Assembly: GCA_965249925.1 (NCBI GenBank)
Contig: OZ252260.1
Coordinates: 4,712,001-4,776,000, forward strand
Length of the DNA: 64,000 nt
Source of the DNA: Hoeflea_A sp965249925
Lineage (GTDB): Bacteria > Pseudomonadota > Alphaproteobacteria > Rhizobiales > Rhizobiaceae
Direction of reading: 5' to 3'
Part shown: positions 1 to 8,565 of the stretch, one piece after another
How the letters are laid out: each line of letters begins with the position of its first letter
How positions within the stretch are numbered: position 1 is the stretch's first letter
Notes under the pieces: generated by a model
Seen by the model: only the letters and a program-made list of their open reading frames with translations
Database searches by the model: none
What the model was told of the DNA's origin: nothing
Translations under genes and position numbers: made by a program

Positions 1-1056
1 CCAGACCTGGACAGTCTGAAAGACCAATCCAACGGTTTGGTTTGTGCCTTATCTCTATTCCAGACCATGCCCGAAGCATTACAAGCGCAAGCGGTACTAA
101 CTGACCTTCGGACGGGGCAGGTGTTGTGGTCGGAAACTCTAACCTTCAACCCTAAAACGAAAGAACAAGGCGTTGAGTTCACGATAAAAAAACTTGCAAC
201 GGCCATGAATCTGCATTTATCCGGTCCGTTGCATCCCGGCGTCACGACTACTCAAGATGATGCTAATCTGCAATATGAGCGGTGGATCGGCGCACAACAA
301 CTGATGCGCCAGTTTACTTGTGAGAGCTGGGACCACGCTCAGGATATTCTAGATGATATCCTCAAGGATAATCCGAATTTCGTTCGTGCTTTGGCGTCGC
401 GGGCGTCAGTCGAAACCATGCGTCAGATCGCATTCCCCGGACTGTTCAGCACGCCCAGTATGCACCGGCGCGCATTAAAATGGGCCAGTGCCGCTACTTT
501 GGTCGATCCCATGGACAGCCGCGCGCAACTATCCTTGGCCTGGGCCTGCGCCATGTCTCGTCAATTCGATCGAGCCGAAATCGCCTACGAACTTGCATTC
601 CAACACAACGAGAACGACCCGTGGACAATTACATCAGCAATGGTCGGCTTTGCCTTTTGTGACAAGATGAAGCGAGCGCAATCACTTCTGTCTTATCTGT
701 TGGATTTGAATCTATCCATGGAGCCGGTGCATTGGTCTTATATGGCTGCAGCCAAGTTTCTGGCCGAAGACGATGAGGCCTGTGTCGAGATGTCCAAATC
801 TGCGCGGGAAATCTCGTGCGATGTGCCCGCTTGGCACGCTGCGGCACTTGCACATATGGGCCGATTAGATGAGGCGCGTGCAATAGCGGTGCGGTTTCGG
901 GAGCTTGTTGTAAAGCACTGGGCCGGATCGCACACACCGAACGATTACGAGATCACGACATGGATACTGAGCTGCTTTCCCATTCGCGCGCGTTCGAAAT
1001 GGAACCGATTGCGCCATGGCCTCGAACTGGCCGGGCTGAAATTGCCAAGCCAGTGA
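1..1056 (+). CDS. TPR-repeat protein, C-terminal part (5' end outside window)
   Basis: The frame is open from base 1, so the gene starts upstream; the first in-window start-like codon (TTG at 37) is not convincing as a true start. The first 60 or so residues (VLTDLRTGQVLWSETL) resemble the TolB-like or adenylate-cyclase-type middle domain that follows a DNA-binding or cyclase domain in many alphaproteobacterial proteins. The rest is alpha-helical with TPR-like pairs (LDDILKDNPNFVRALASRASVE, LVDPMDSRAQLSLAWACA, RAEIAYELAFQHNENDPWTITSA). The usual architecture would be winged helix or cyclase, then TolB-like, then TPR. Its N-terminal domain is not visible, so the exact class is open. It ends 35 bp before the convergent small gene at 1092-1478. 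Confidence 0.6.
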   Translation, partial: PDLDSLKDQSNGLVCALSLFQTMPEALQAQAVLTDLRTGQVLWSETLTFNPKTKEQGVEFTIKKLATAMNLHLSGPLHPGVTTTQDDANLQYERWIGAQQLMRQFTCESWDHAQDILDDILKDNPNFVRALASRASVETMRQIAFPGLFSTPSMHRRALKWASAATLVDPMDSRAQLSLAWACAMSRQFDRAEIAYELAFQHNENDPWTITSAMVGFAFCDKMKRAQSLLSYLLDLNLSMEPVHWSYMAAAKFLAEDDEACVEMSKSAREISCDVPAWHAAALAHMGRLDEARAIAVRFRELVVKHWAGSHTPNDYEITTWILSCFPIRARSKWNRLRHGLELAGLKLPSQ

Positions 1057-1091
1057 TCGTTTTACCATCCTATTCCTACTGATATCGAATA

Positions 1092-1478
1092 CTACATGCA
1101 CTTGGTTGAGCTGTAGTCCGCAATACGGCTGGATTTAAAGACATCTTTATCCGAATCCGCGACACTGACCGGCTCGTCATTGAATGCCAACTCACTGTAG
1201 AAATCAGGAAGCGGCCAAGCCCCGGAAGGCATCTGAAAATCAATATCATCTTCGTGAGGAATGATGAAGCTGACCTGATCGGACGAGGGTGGCAGGACCG
1301 CGTAGTGAATCGCATCCGTATCGGCATAGCCAGGTCCGATTTCGACGACACTGCTGGGCACCTGGGCGCGGAAGTCCGCAATGGTGGGGGGTGGTGCAAC
1401 GGTTCCATGGGACCATTTCTTGATAATGTCTCCAAATGCGGCATAGTCGAGTACGTTCATGAACTTGTCGTCTGGCAT
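1092..1478 (-). CDS. hypothetical protein, 128 aa, downstream of the peroxidase
   Basis: No family is recognised. The ATG at 1478 (protein begins MPDDKFMNVLDYAAF) is preceded by GGAG at a good distance; an in-frame start seven codons upstream has no such site. The protein is soluble and acidic, rich in Asp, Pro and Ser, without a signal peptide or membrane segment. It starts 17 bp after the stop of the haem peroxidase (1496-3220) on the same strand, so the two are probably co-transcribed. A role as a partner of the peroxidase is inferred from position only. Confidence 0.55.
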   Translation of the reverse strand: MPDDKFMNVLDYAAFGDIIKKWSHGTVAPPPTIADFRAQVPSSVVEIGPGYADTDAIHYAVLPPSSDQVSFIIPHEDDIDFQMPSGAWPLPDFYSELAFNDEPVSVADSDKDVFKSSRIADYSSTKCM

Positions 1479-1495
1479 GTCTTGCTCCGTTCTAT

Positions 1496-3220
1496 TCAAG
1501 TTGCAAACAAATGAGGTGCTCGCAGGCGAAGGACGCTAATCAATTGGGGCATCGTTCGGGGTCGCGTTCCCAAAAGATCATCTTCGTGTTCGCCTAACAG
1601 GTCATCTTCGCCATTCTCTGGTATGTATGCATATGCAGGCCACATCGCTTCGGCGATGACCAGGGAACCAAGCGGACCAAGCGTAATACCGCCTCTACCG
1701 AGCTGCTGGGCTTCCATTTGGAAAAACAATGACAATGGCGGGTTTGCCACGATGGATGTACGTTCCGTTTCACTCAGATGTTGGTGATCCGTGTAAATGA
1801 CCTGCGATTCCAATTCACCAAGGCCTTTGTCAATGATATTCTTGCGATCATCTTCGCCGATAACCGGATCAAGAATGGTTCTCCATCCCTCCGTTGGCGG
1901 GTTGGTGAGGGCATGATCGACCAATTGTTTGACAGTAATCAGCGGCCAACTGTTCTCCCTCATCAAATCACGAAAAGTCGTACCATTAACCGGTTCGCCT
2001 CCAGTCTTGCCCAACTCGGGTGTCGAAGCCGCCTCCTTCCCCTTAAGCGCATTGGCTACGTGAGGCCCGAAACGGATCGCCCAGTTGAAATCGGTGGGGA
2101 TAGTTGCTCCATCGGGCGGGAAAAAGAGATCCCAATCCACAAGATAGATTTGCTTGATCGGAAGTTGCTTCGGTTTGTGTCGGGACGAGATCCGGATAAT
2201 GTCCTTTAATTTCAGGGTGTGTTTTTTGTTCAGGGTGTATTTTTCCCGCACCATCGAATGACCCATCCGCCCAGCTGCGAAGGCAAATTCGATGGAGGCT
2301 GATCCGTCTTTTGACGCTTGATCAAGCGCCAAAGGTCCCTGCGTTTCGTACAATCCGAATATATCTGGATGGAGGACCCTTGGAAGCAGATCGTGTCGAA
2401 TTATCCTTCGGTAAATCCGAACAAGCAACAGCCGAGCCGTTTCTACGATCTCATCCTGGGACAATGAACCGGAACAGGAAAGGCCATCCACAATAAAATT
2501 GTATATTCCATGAAATAAAACCGTAAGTTGAGCTAGCAATAGGTTGTCATCGTTTCTCGAATCAGGGATCAGAACAGTCTCAAGGCCTTTTCGGGGTGAA
2601 TAATCGCCCGAAGAGTCAAAAGTCGTGCGCGGCAGGTCACGAGCTGGCTCACTCCAAACCCAGCCTCCTGGGCCACCTATCTGAACTGCCCCGGTTCGCA
2701 GTCGTCCCGCACCACGATCCGTGTCATAAGCAAACGGACAGCCCAGAGGACCGTCGCCGAGTACAGTTTCCATTGCCAGTGGCGCTCTACGGGCGTTGCG
2801 AGGCCTCGCATTAGCCGACACATCTGGGCGAAAAGGCACGACCGTGTTTACGAGGTCATGTGCCGCAAGCTGGAAAAAGTAGGTGTAACCTGCCGAAATG
2901 CCGGTGTGGCCGTCCTGTTCGTTTGAAGGAGTATTTAGGTGGTTGCCTGGGACTCCGCTATGTACGACGGGAGTTTCAATCAACTGACTGAGTTTTTTCA
3001 GGACGCTGGTCTTCAAAGGCTTACGATCACTGTTTATGCCACCAAATGTCGTGTATACGTCACGCAAACGGCGGCCATTTCGATCGGATTGGTCCGAATG
3101 CCCGGCTTCCTTTTTAGTGATGAATATGGGCCCAAGGTGACGGTGCGATCCGTGGGGGCAGTATTCCATTGCTTCATCCGTCCTTTGCTCTCCATCTAAC
3201 AATGTGCCGGAACAAACCAT
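1496..3220 (-). CDS. animal-type haem peroxidase (peroxidase-cyclooxygenase superfamily)
   Basis: The hallmark residues of the animal haem peroxidase family are readable in order: distal FFQLAAHDL with His121 and Asp122 (the Asp normally makes a haem ester link), PDSRNDDNLLLAQLTVLFH with catalytic Arg222, then IEFAFAAGRMGHSMVR with Glu311 (second ester-type residue) and proximal His321. The family uses hydrogen peroxide to oxidise halides or organic substrates. The 574-aa length fits bacterial members. No signal peptide is visible, so export is not predicted by the general route. The start at 3220 is the first ATG; an alternative in-frame ATG lies at 3169. It is divergent from the multi-enzyme gene at 3565 and followed by a small unknown gene. 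Confidence 0.85.
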   Translation of the reverse strand: MVCSGTLLDGEQRTDEAMEYCPHGSHRHLGPIFITKKEAGHSDQSDRNGRRLRDVYTTFGGINSDRKPLKTSVLKKLSQLIETPVVHSGVPGNHLNTPSNEQDGHTGISAGYTYFFQLAAHDLVNTVVPFRPDVSANARPRNARRAPLAMETVLGDGPLGCPFAYDTDRGAGRLRTGAVQIGGPGGWVWSEPARDLPRTTFDSSGDYSPRKGLETVLIPDSRNDDNLLLAQLTVLFHGIYNFIVDGLSCSGSLSQDEIVETARLLLVRIYRRIIRHDLLPRVLHPDIFGLYETQGPLALDQASKDGSASIEFAFAAGRMGHSMVREKYTLNKKHTLKLKDIIRISSRHKPKQLPIKQIYLVDWDLFFPPDGATIPTDFNWAIRFGPHVANALKGKEAASTPELGKTGGEPVNGTTFRDLMRENSWPLITVKQLVDHALTNPPTEGWRTILDPVIGEDDRKNIIDKGLGELESQVIYTDHQHLSETERTSIVANPPLSLFFQMEAQQLGRGGITLGPLGSLVIAEAMWPAYAYIPENGEDDLLGEHEDDLLGTRPRTMPQLISVLRLRAPHLFAT

Positions 3221-3564
3221 AAAGCAACTGGGTGACCTGCATGGCAGGAGCTGACCTGTGGTTTCTCACAAGCATATGATTTTATTGTTATATTTCGAGT
3301 CTCCCGGTAATAGCTCTTTTTCGGTTTCAAATAGCAATAACGCTGGGATAACGATCTCCGGATAGCCATTGAGCCCGAACGACTGGTTCGTTTGCCTTGC
3401 AAGTCGACCTATCAAGTTAACCGGCTATGCAAAACTGTCAGGCCGAACGGTGCCAGATCATACGGAGGCCAATTAGACTGAATCAGAAACGCAATCGGTA
3501 ATGGAAGAATTTTTCACGCGCTCGGGTGGTCAGGAGCCATCGTGAGTATCAGGGAGGGTTAGGC
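3221..3564. other. divergent intergenic region, 344 bp
   Basis: This gap separates the peroxidase (minus) from the three-enzyme gene (plus) and must carry both promoters. It is AT-richer than its neighbours. A small minus-strand reading frame (3196-3402) has no recognisable content and overlaps the peroxidase start, so I treat it as spurious. No clear operator or RNA structure was found. Confidence 0.4.
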
Positions 3565-6384
3565 ATGGCTGAAAAAATTACGCTTTCCGAACTTCGGCAG
3601 ATGTTCCGCAATCTTGATGTTGCAGATGAGAAAATCGCGTCGTTTCTGGTCGAAGACAGTTCAAACTCGACCGCCTATGCTCCGGCCCTCAAGATCAATC
3701 CCAAAGTCGTAGATGACGAGGGGTTGGAGGGTGACGTCGCGATGGCCTTTTTCAACCATTGGGACAAGCGACGGCGCCAGCGCAGATACCAGAAAAAGCT
3801 GGAAAACGGTTGGAATGGTCTCAAGATCGTTTCGGAAGGTGATTCCTGGTTCCAGTATCCCTTCCTCCTCAAGGATGTGATCGACCATCTGTTCGACGAC
3901 TATGCAATCTTCAGCCTCGGAGCGGCCGGTGATCTTGTTACCGACATGCTTGAACATGATGAGGTCAAAGACGCTGTCCGCCAACATCAACCGCACCTCT
4001 TCCTGCTCAGCGGCGGCGGAAACGACCTGCTGGGTGGCGGCCGGATCAAAACGGCGCTGCATCCCTTTGAAGCCGGCAGGTTGCCACAGGATTATCCGAA
4101 TGAGACCTTTACGCAACGCCTCAACGAAGTGATCGGCGCCTACCGGACGCTGTTCGGTGAGCTTCTGGCCGAGTTTCCCGGCCTGAAGATCATCTGCCAT
4201 GGATACGACTATGCCTTGCCCGACAAAGGACGCTGGCTGGGAAAGCCGATGGAATCCCTCGGGATCAGGGACAAGGGCCTTCAGGCTGACATCATACGCG
4301 AACTGATCAACCGGTTTAATCATTCGCTCAACAACCTGGCTGGCGATTTCACTGGATCGGTTTGCCGCGCCGATTGCCTCAACGCCGTCGCCGAAGGCCA
4401 GTGGCACGACGAACTACATCCGGACAATGACGGTTATGAAAACGTCGCCGACCGGTTCCGCACGGTGATCAACTCCGTCGCGGGTCAATCGGAACTGGCA
4501 TTGTCCGGCATTGTGCCGCTTTCCCCGGGAAAGGAAGCCAGCATCAAGGATGCGAAAGATCTGGAGCCGAAGGCTTTTCGCGAGTTGGTGGATCACAGAG
4601 CGCGCGAGATCCTGTCGGTGGCGCTGCCGACGACATCCGATGAAGACCGGCGCCGTGAAATTGAAAACGAAATTTCCCAGCATTTTGAGAAGATATCCAG
4701 TGGCGCGGACTTCCTTCCGGCTAGTTTCCTGCGCGAGGGCGCAAAAAGCGCAGCGGCAGTTTGCCGCGTCAACCTGCCCGGCGGGTCCGGAACCGGGTTT
4801 CTGATCGCCACCCGGAATTTCATCATGACAAACAACCATGTCATCGGATCAGCCGGCGAAGCGGAAAGCGCGATTGCCGAATTCCGTTTTGAGGAAGGCG
4901 AAGAGAATATCCAGGTAAGCCTCGACCCTCAGCGCTTTTTCGTGACATCGGTCGATCTGGATTTTGCCATCGTCGGATGTGACAGCACATCACTGTCTGA
5001 TATCGATCCGATCCCGCTGCTGCGCAGCCCGTCTACCGTCACCCGCAAGGAACGCGTGAACATCGTTCAGCATCCACGCGGGCGACGCAAAGAAGTGGCC
5101 CTGCACGATAACGAGGTTTTGCGGGTGAAGGACAAGGTAGTCTGGTATGAAACAGACACCGAACCTGGATCATCCGGTTCGCCTGTTTTCAACAATTCAT
5201 GGGACCTTGTCGCGCTGCATCACGCCGGATGGAAAAACGGCGACGGCACCGCAACGAACGAGGGCATTCGCATCGCCGCGATCGTGTCGCATCTGCTGGC
5301 CAGGCAGCATTCCGAGGTCGGCGGGTCAAACGAATTGTACAATCTGATCGGCACCATCCCCGACAGTTCCCCGCATCTCGGCTTCTTCGATATCGCCGGC
5401 ATCACCGGCAACAATCTGTTGGAGGTCGAACTGCCGGAATACCGGGGTTCAACAGATTTCGCCGATATCGGTTTCTGGAATATCGAACATTTCAACGACG
5501 GCATAACCGACCAGCGTATTGACAAAGTCGCCGGCGTGCTGAGCCACCTTTCGCTCGATGTCATGGGTCTGATCGAAGTTCAGCGAGGGGCAATGGACCG
5601 GCTCATCGGCTCGCTTCAGGCTCTGGGATATGCCTACGACTACAAATATCTGAATGTCCGCGGCCGCCAGGACCTTGCCGTCCTCTACGACACCAACACG
5701 TCCGAGGTGAAACTGGCAACGGATATTCTCAATCGGCACAGCAATGCCTGGAAGGCGAAAACTGCTTCCGGGCGAACGGCATTTCCGCGCAGACCGCTCA
5801 TTGCACGGGTCAAGGTTTCGCCGCGGGTGGATGGCAACAGCAATGGCGATGACAGCAAGAATGTCGAGTTCATCATGATCTCGGTGCATCTGAAAGCTTT
5901 TGGCGATCCCGAAAGCCGTGCGCGGCGCAGATTGGCCGCAAAGATCCTGAATGAAGTGATCAGCGACATTCGCGAGACCGAAAGGCTTCCGGTCGTGTTT
6001 GGCGGAGATCTGAACGAAACGCTGAACACAGACGTGCTAAGGGCGCTCACCGACGCACCCGATCTCTTCACACTGACGAGCGATGATGCGGACGACAATG
6101 CGCTTTCCTATGTCGGCGCCAACCACCGTTCTCTGATCGACCATATCATCGTCTCCAATGACGTCGTCATGTCGCCGATCAGTGATGACGATGCGGCGAT
6201 TATCCGACTCGACAAATCGGTCAGTGATTTCACAAGCGATATCTCCGATCACGTTCCACTTGTCATCCGGATGGTGAACAGGGCTGCACCGCTTCAGGTT
6301 AACGATCACGTGCCACCTGAGGGCGGTGGACTGCGTGTGCCTATCCCAACGGGCACTCGGACCGTTGGAATAGAGTTTGATTAG
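3565..6384 (+). CDS. three-enzyme fusion: SGNH hydrolase, trypsin-like protease, EEP-family phosphoesterase
   Basis: I choose the ATG at 3565 (MAEKITLSELRQ) because GGGAGG lies just upstream; an in-frame start at 3526 lacks a site. Three complete catalytic domains can be read in 939 aa. Residues about 85-320 are an SGNH/GDSL esterase: GDSW (Ser94), GGGND (Asn153), DELH (Asp282, His285). Residues about 400-600 are a trypsin/V8-like serine protease: NNHVI (His425), DLDFAIV (Asp466), GSSGSPVF (Ser539). Residues about 630-905 are an endonuclease/exonuclease/phosphatase domain: WNIEHF (Asn639), LIEVQ (Glu671), GGDLNET (Asp815, Asn817), LIDH (Asp859, His860), SDHVPL (Asp895, His896). All key residues are present. 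There is no signal peptide or membrane segment. A conflict or effector role is an inference; the substrate is unknown. Confidence 0.85.
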   Translation: MAEKITLSELRQMFRNLDVADEKIASFLVEDSSNSTAYAPALKINPKVVDDEGLEGDVAMAFFNHWDKRRRQRRYQKKLENGWNGLKIVSEGDSWFQYPFLLKDVIDHLFDDYAIFSLGAAGDLVTDMLEHDEVKDAVRQHQPHLFLLSGGGNDLLGGGRIKTALHPFEAGRLPQDYPNETFTQRLNEVIGAYRTLFGELLAEFPGLKIICHGYDYALPDKGRWLGKPMESLGIRDKGLQADIIRELINRFNHSLNNLAGDFTGSVCRADCLNAVAEGQWHDELHPDNDGYENVADRFRTVINSVAGQSELALSGIVPLSPGKEASIKDAKDLEPKAFRELVDHRAREILSVALPTTSDEDRRREIENEISQHFEKISSGADFLPASFLREGAKSAAAVCRVNLPGGSGTGFLIATRNFIMTNNHVIGSAGEAESAIAEFRFEEGEENIQVSLDPQRFFVTSVDLDFAIVGCDSTSLSDIDPIPLLRSPSTVTRKERVNIVQHPRGRRKEVALHDNEVLRVKDKVVWYETDTEPGSSGSPVFNNSWDLVALHHAGWKNGDGTATNEGIRIAAIVSHLLARQHSEVGGSNELYNLIGTIPDSSPHLGFFDIAGITGNNLLEVELPEYRGSTDFADIGFWNIEHFNDGITDQRIDKVAGVLSHLSLDVMGLIEVQRGAMDRLIGSLQALGYAYDYKYLNVRGRQDLAVLYDTNTSEVKLATDILNRHSNAWKAKTASGRTAFPRRPLIARVKVSPRVDGNSNGDDSKNVEFIMISVHLKAFGDPESRARRRLAAKILNEVISDIRETERLPVVFGGDLNETLNTDVLRALTDAPDLFTLTSDDADDNALSYVGANHRSLIDHIIVSNDVVMSPISDDDAAIIRLDKSVSDFTSDISDHVPLVIRMVNRAAPLQVNDHVPPEGGGLRVPIPTGTRTVGIEFD

Positions 6385-6567
6385 TCTGAACCCGATCGAT
6401 CCGGTCTGCCGGCAGAATATTGCGGATTGCGATCCCGTTTGTTGCGGCAGTTGCCCTCATGTTGCCGGCGAACCACGTCTCTAACGGGCGTCACCTCAAG
6501 GCGGCAAAGGTTTGGAAAGTTTTGACAATCTGCAATTCCGATTTGAAACGTAACTGAGGTTAGTTCG

Positions 6568-7470
6568 ATGCAATTTCATGTTGACCCGGATAAGGCACTG
6601 CAGCTCAATTTGAGGAACGGCATAAAACCGGCCACGATCGTCGCCGTGCTTCCTGCCGAAACAAATGTCACCAAATTGTCGGACCACTCGTCTGATCCGG
6701 TCTGGTGGAACGTTGATGCTGAACTGAACGGACAATCCGTCCAGGGATTTGTTCACTCCGATTACTTGAAGGCAGGTCATGTCGAGGATGTCTCGCCGGT
6801 TCTGCCTGGACGTTTTCCTGAACCTCATCTTAGGCGCAACGGCAAGACCCGCGCAATGAACAGCGGTAGGGCCTTTCCATTGGATGAACCGGGCATGCCC
6901 GGACGCGCGGACAAGATCGCCACTGAGCTGGTTGAAATCATCAAATATCTTGAGCCGGACAACTCTCAACACAGACGATACATAGCAACCGGCGGTAAAA
7001 CGTTTTGCAACATTTACGCTTACGACTACGCCTGCAGATGCGGAGTTTATCTCCCTCGCGTTTGGTGGACCGATAAAGCGCTCGCATCGATTTCTCAAGG
7101 ACAGCAGGTTGACGTGAAGTACGCGAAAACCGTGCGCGAAATGAACGCCAATATGATCCATGACTGGTTTATTGACTACGGAGCGGGATTTGGTTGGCAA
7201 AGAGTTTTCCACGCACCGGATCTGCAGACGGCAGCGGACAACGGGCAGGTCGCGATTATTGTCGCAAAGCGCGCTAATGTATCACGCTCGGGTCACATCG
7301 TTGCTGTTGTGCCAGAGCACGGCGAAATTGTTGCGGGAAAGAATTCCGGGGTCATTACCCGACCGGTTCAAAGTCAGGCCGGGTCAACCAACTTCACCGC
7401 AAAAGCGTCACAAAAGGTCTGGTGGGATGACACCCGGTTCCAGTCCTTTGGTTTTTGGGTGCATGAGTAA
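6568..7470 (+). CDS. SH3-like plus papain/NlpC-like cysteine hydrolase
   Basis: A 300-aa protein. Residues 1-70 read as a bacterial SH3-like fold (LNLRNG near 13-18, WWNVDAELNGQSVQGFVHSDYLK at 46-68 with the typical conserved Trp and GFV). Residues about 110-300 look like a papain-fold amidase or peptidase: nucleophile candidate Cys147 in GKTFCNIYAYD, base candidate His243 in SRSGHIVAVVPE, polar residue Asn259 in AGKNSG. Such combinations often cleave peptidoglycan peptides. No signal peptide is seen. It follows the three-enzyme fusion by 183 bp on the same strand, so a shared role is plausible. The fold assignment is from motifs only; a CHAP-type amidase is an alternative. Confidence 0.6.
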   Translation: MQFHVDPDKALQLNLRNGIKPATIVAVLPAETNVTKLSDHSSDPVWWNVDAELNGQSVQGFVHSDYLKAGHVEDVSPVLPGRFPEPHLRRNGKTRAMNSGRAFPLDEPGMPGRADKIATELVEIIKYLEPDNSQHRRYIATGGKTFCNIYAYDYACRCGVYLPRVWWTDKALASISQGQQVDVKYAKTVREMNANMIHDWFIDYGAGFGWQRVFHAPDLQTAADNGQVAIIVAKRANVSRSGHIVAVVPEHGEIVAGKNSGVITRPVQSQAGSTNFTAKASQKVWWDDTRFQSFGFWVHE

Positions 7471-7652
7471 CGCCCACCGCTGTTTCCAACAATAATAAGA
7501 ATATTATCCCCGATGGTTCCGACATCACAGATTTATTCTTGGAAAATTGGCATCAGCGGATCTGTTTTTGGCGCGAATCCGGGCGGCTATGTCAACGTAG
7601 AGTTTGCTCCCTTCCATTCACCGCAGCGGGTGTTTGAACTGAACCAGGCCTC

Positions 7653-8174
7653 ATGTTTTTTCGGAGTTTGATTTTGACCATTGTACTGCACGTTTTCCGT
7701 ATGGACGGAGCAGTCGAGAATCTGGAGCTCAGTGATGATGCCTTGAAGTTACTTGATGTATTTATCAGCCAGCAATCTAGGAACGTCGACATTGAACTGG
7801 CTAAAGAGTTTTCGGAGCAACACCAACTTGATTTCGAAGAAGCTGTTGATGAGCTGACCAGCAAGGGCTTCATTCGGGAAAACGAACAGGTATTTGGGCT
7901 TCGCGGTTGGGGCGGTATGCGGATCTTGCCAAATATTAGGATGTTCAACGAGTGGCTCGACGTTCTCAGAGCTCTTCAGTCTCTGCCCGATCGTCCAAGA
8001 CCTACTCCGGAAAGTTTGGCTGAAACGGCAAACATATCCCAGCATGAAATCCAGCAAATTTTGAAACAACTATTGTCTTGGGGTCTCATTGCCGAAAGTA
8101 AAACAGTTTTGGGCGAGTATCGCATCCGAAAGTGGGGGCAGAATATTCTCAGAGCGAGAACCGAAACTGAGTGA
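7653..8174 (+). CDS. hypothetical protein, possible tandem winged-helix
   Basis: A 173-aa protein without a sure family. Residues 25-85 (DDALKLLDVFISQQS through VDELTSKGFIRENEQVFGL) and 110-165 (PDRPRPTPESLAETANISQHEIQQIL through LLSWGLIAES) both read as helix-turn-helix modules followed by a wing, so a DNA-binding or adaptor role is possible. The start is uncertain: ATG at 7653 has an AGG nearby but gives a hydrophobic first 16 residues; ATG at 7701 gives a cleaner N-terminus without a good ribosome site. It lies between the cysteine hydrolase and an IS element and may be the last gene of the effector-like island. Confidence 0.5.
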   Translation: MFFRSLILTIVLHVFRMDGAVENLELSDDALKLLDVFISQQSRNVDIELAKEFSEQHQLDFEEAVDELTSKGFIRENEQVFGLRGWGGMRILPNIRMFNEWLDVLRALQSLPDRPRPTPESLAETANISQHEIQQILKQLLSWGLIAESKTVLGEYRIRKWGQNILRARTETE

Positions 8175-8405
8175 TCAATAGAAGAACTCCGAAACTCCAT
8201 GACGCTCGGGTGCTGAGAAAGACACGCAAAGCGATCTGAAGTAGGTCTTGATATCATATTCGATGCAGGAAGCTTCTTATGCAAAGGTGTGCTGCTTGAC
8301 CGGGGTTGATCGCCTGGGTTTCACATGGGCTACAAAAAGCCTGGGATTAAATGAAGCGGTCTGAAAAGGTTTGGGGCAGTTTGAGGCTTTATTCCCAAAC
8401 GAAAT

Positions 8406-8421
8406 CAATTGGACACCTCGA
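8406..8421 (+). repeat. terminal inverted repeat of IS A (left)
   Basis: CAATTGGACACCTCGA, perfectly inverted at 9709-9724. After position 8421 the two ends diverge. Confidence 0.8.
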
Positions 8422-8565
8422 TTTACCGCCAGATCGGATAGCCATAGGCAAGCTGTTGATTTCGACAGAGCATGATGTGGGGTGTCGAGCCTGGATTTCA
8501 GTCGTGAGGGCTTAAACCGAGCCCTGTGTTCAGCATCGGAGCGGCGTCACCATAACGCCTGGCTA

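Noticed and set aside
3196..3402. Short minus-strand reading frame (68 aa) before the peroxidase
   Set aside because: It overlaps the peroxidase start, has no recognisable motif and looks like random open sequence.
3661..4407. Long minus-strand reading frame (248 aa) under the triple-enzyme gene
   Set aside because: The plus strand has clear catalytic motifs throughout; the minus frame is a codon-bias shadow.
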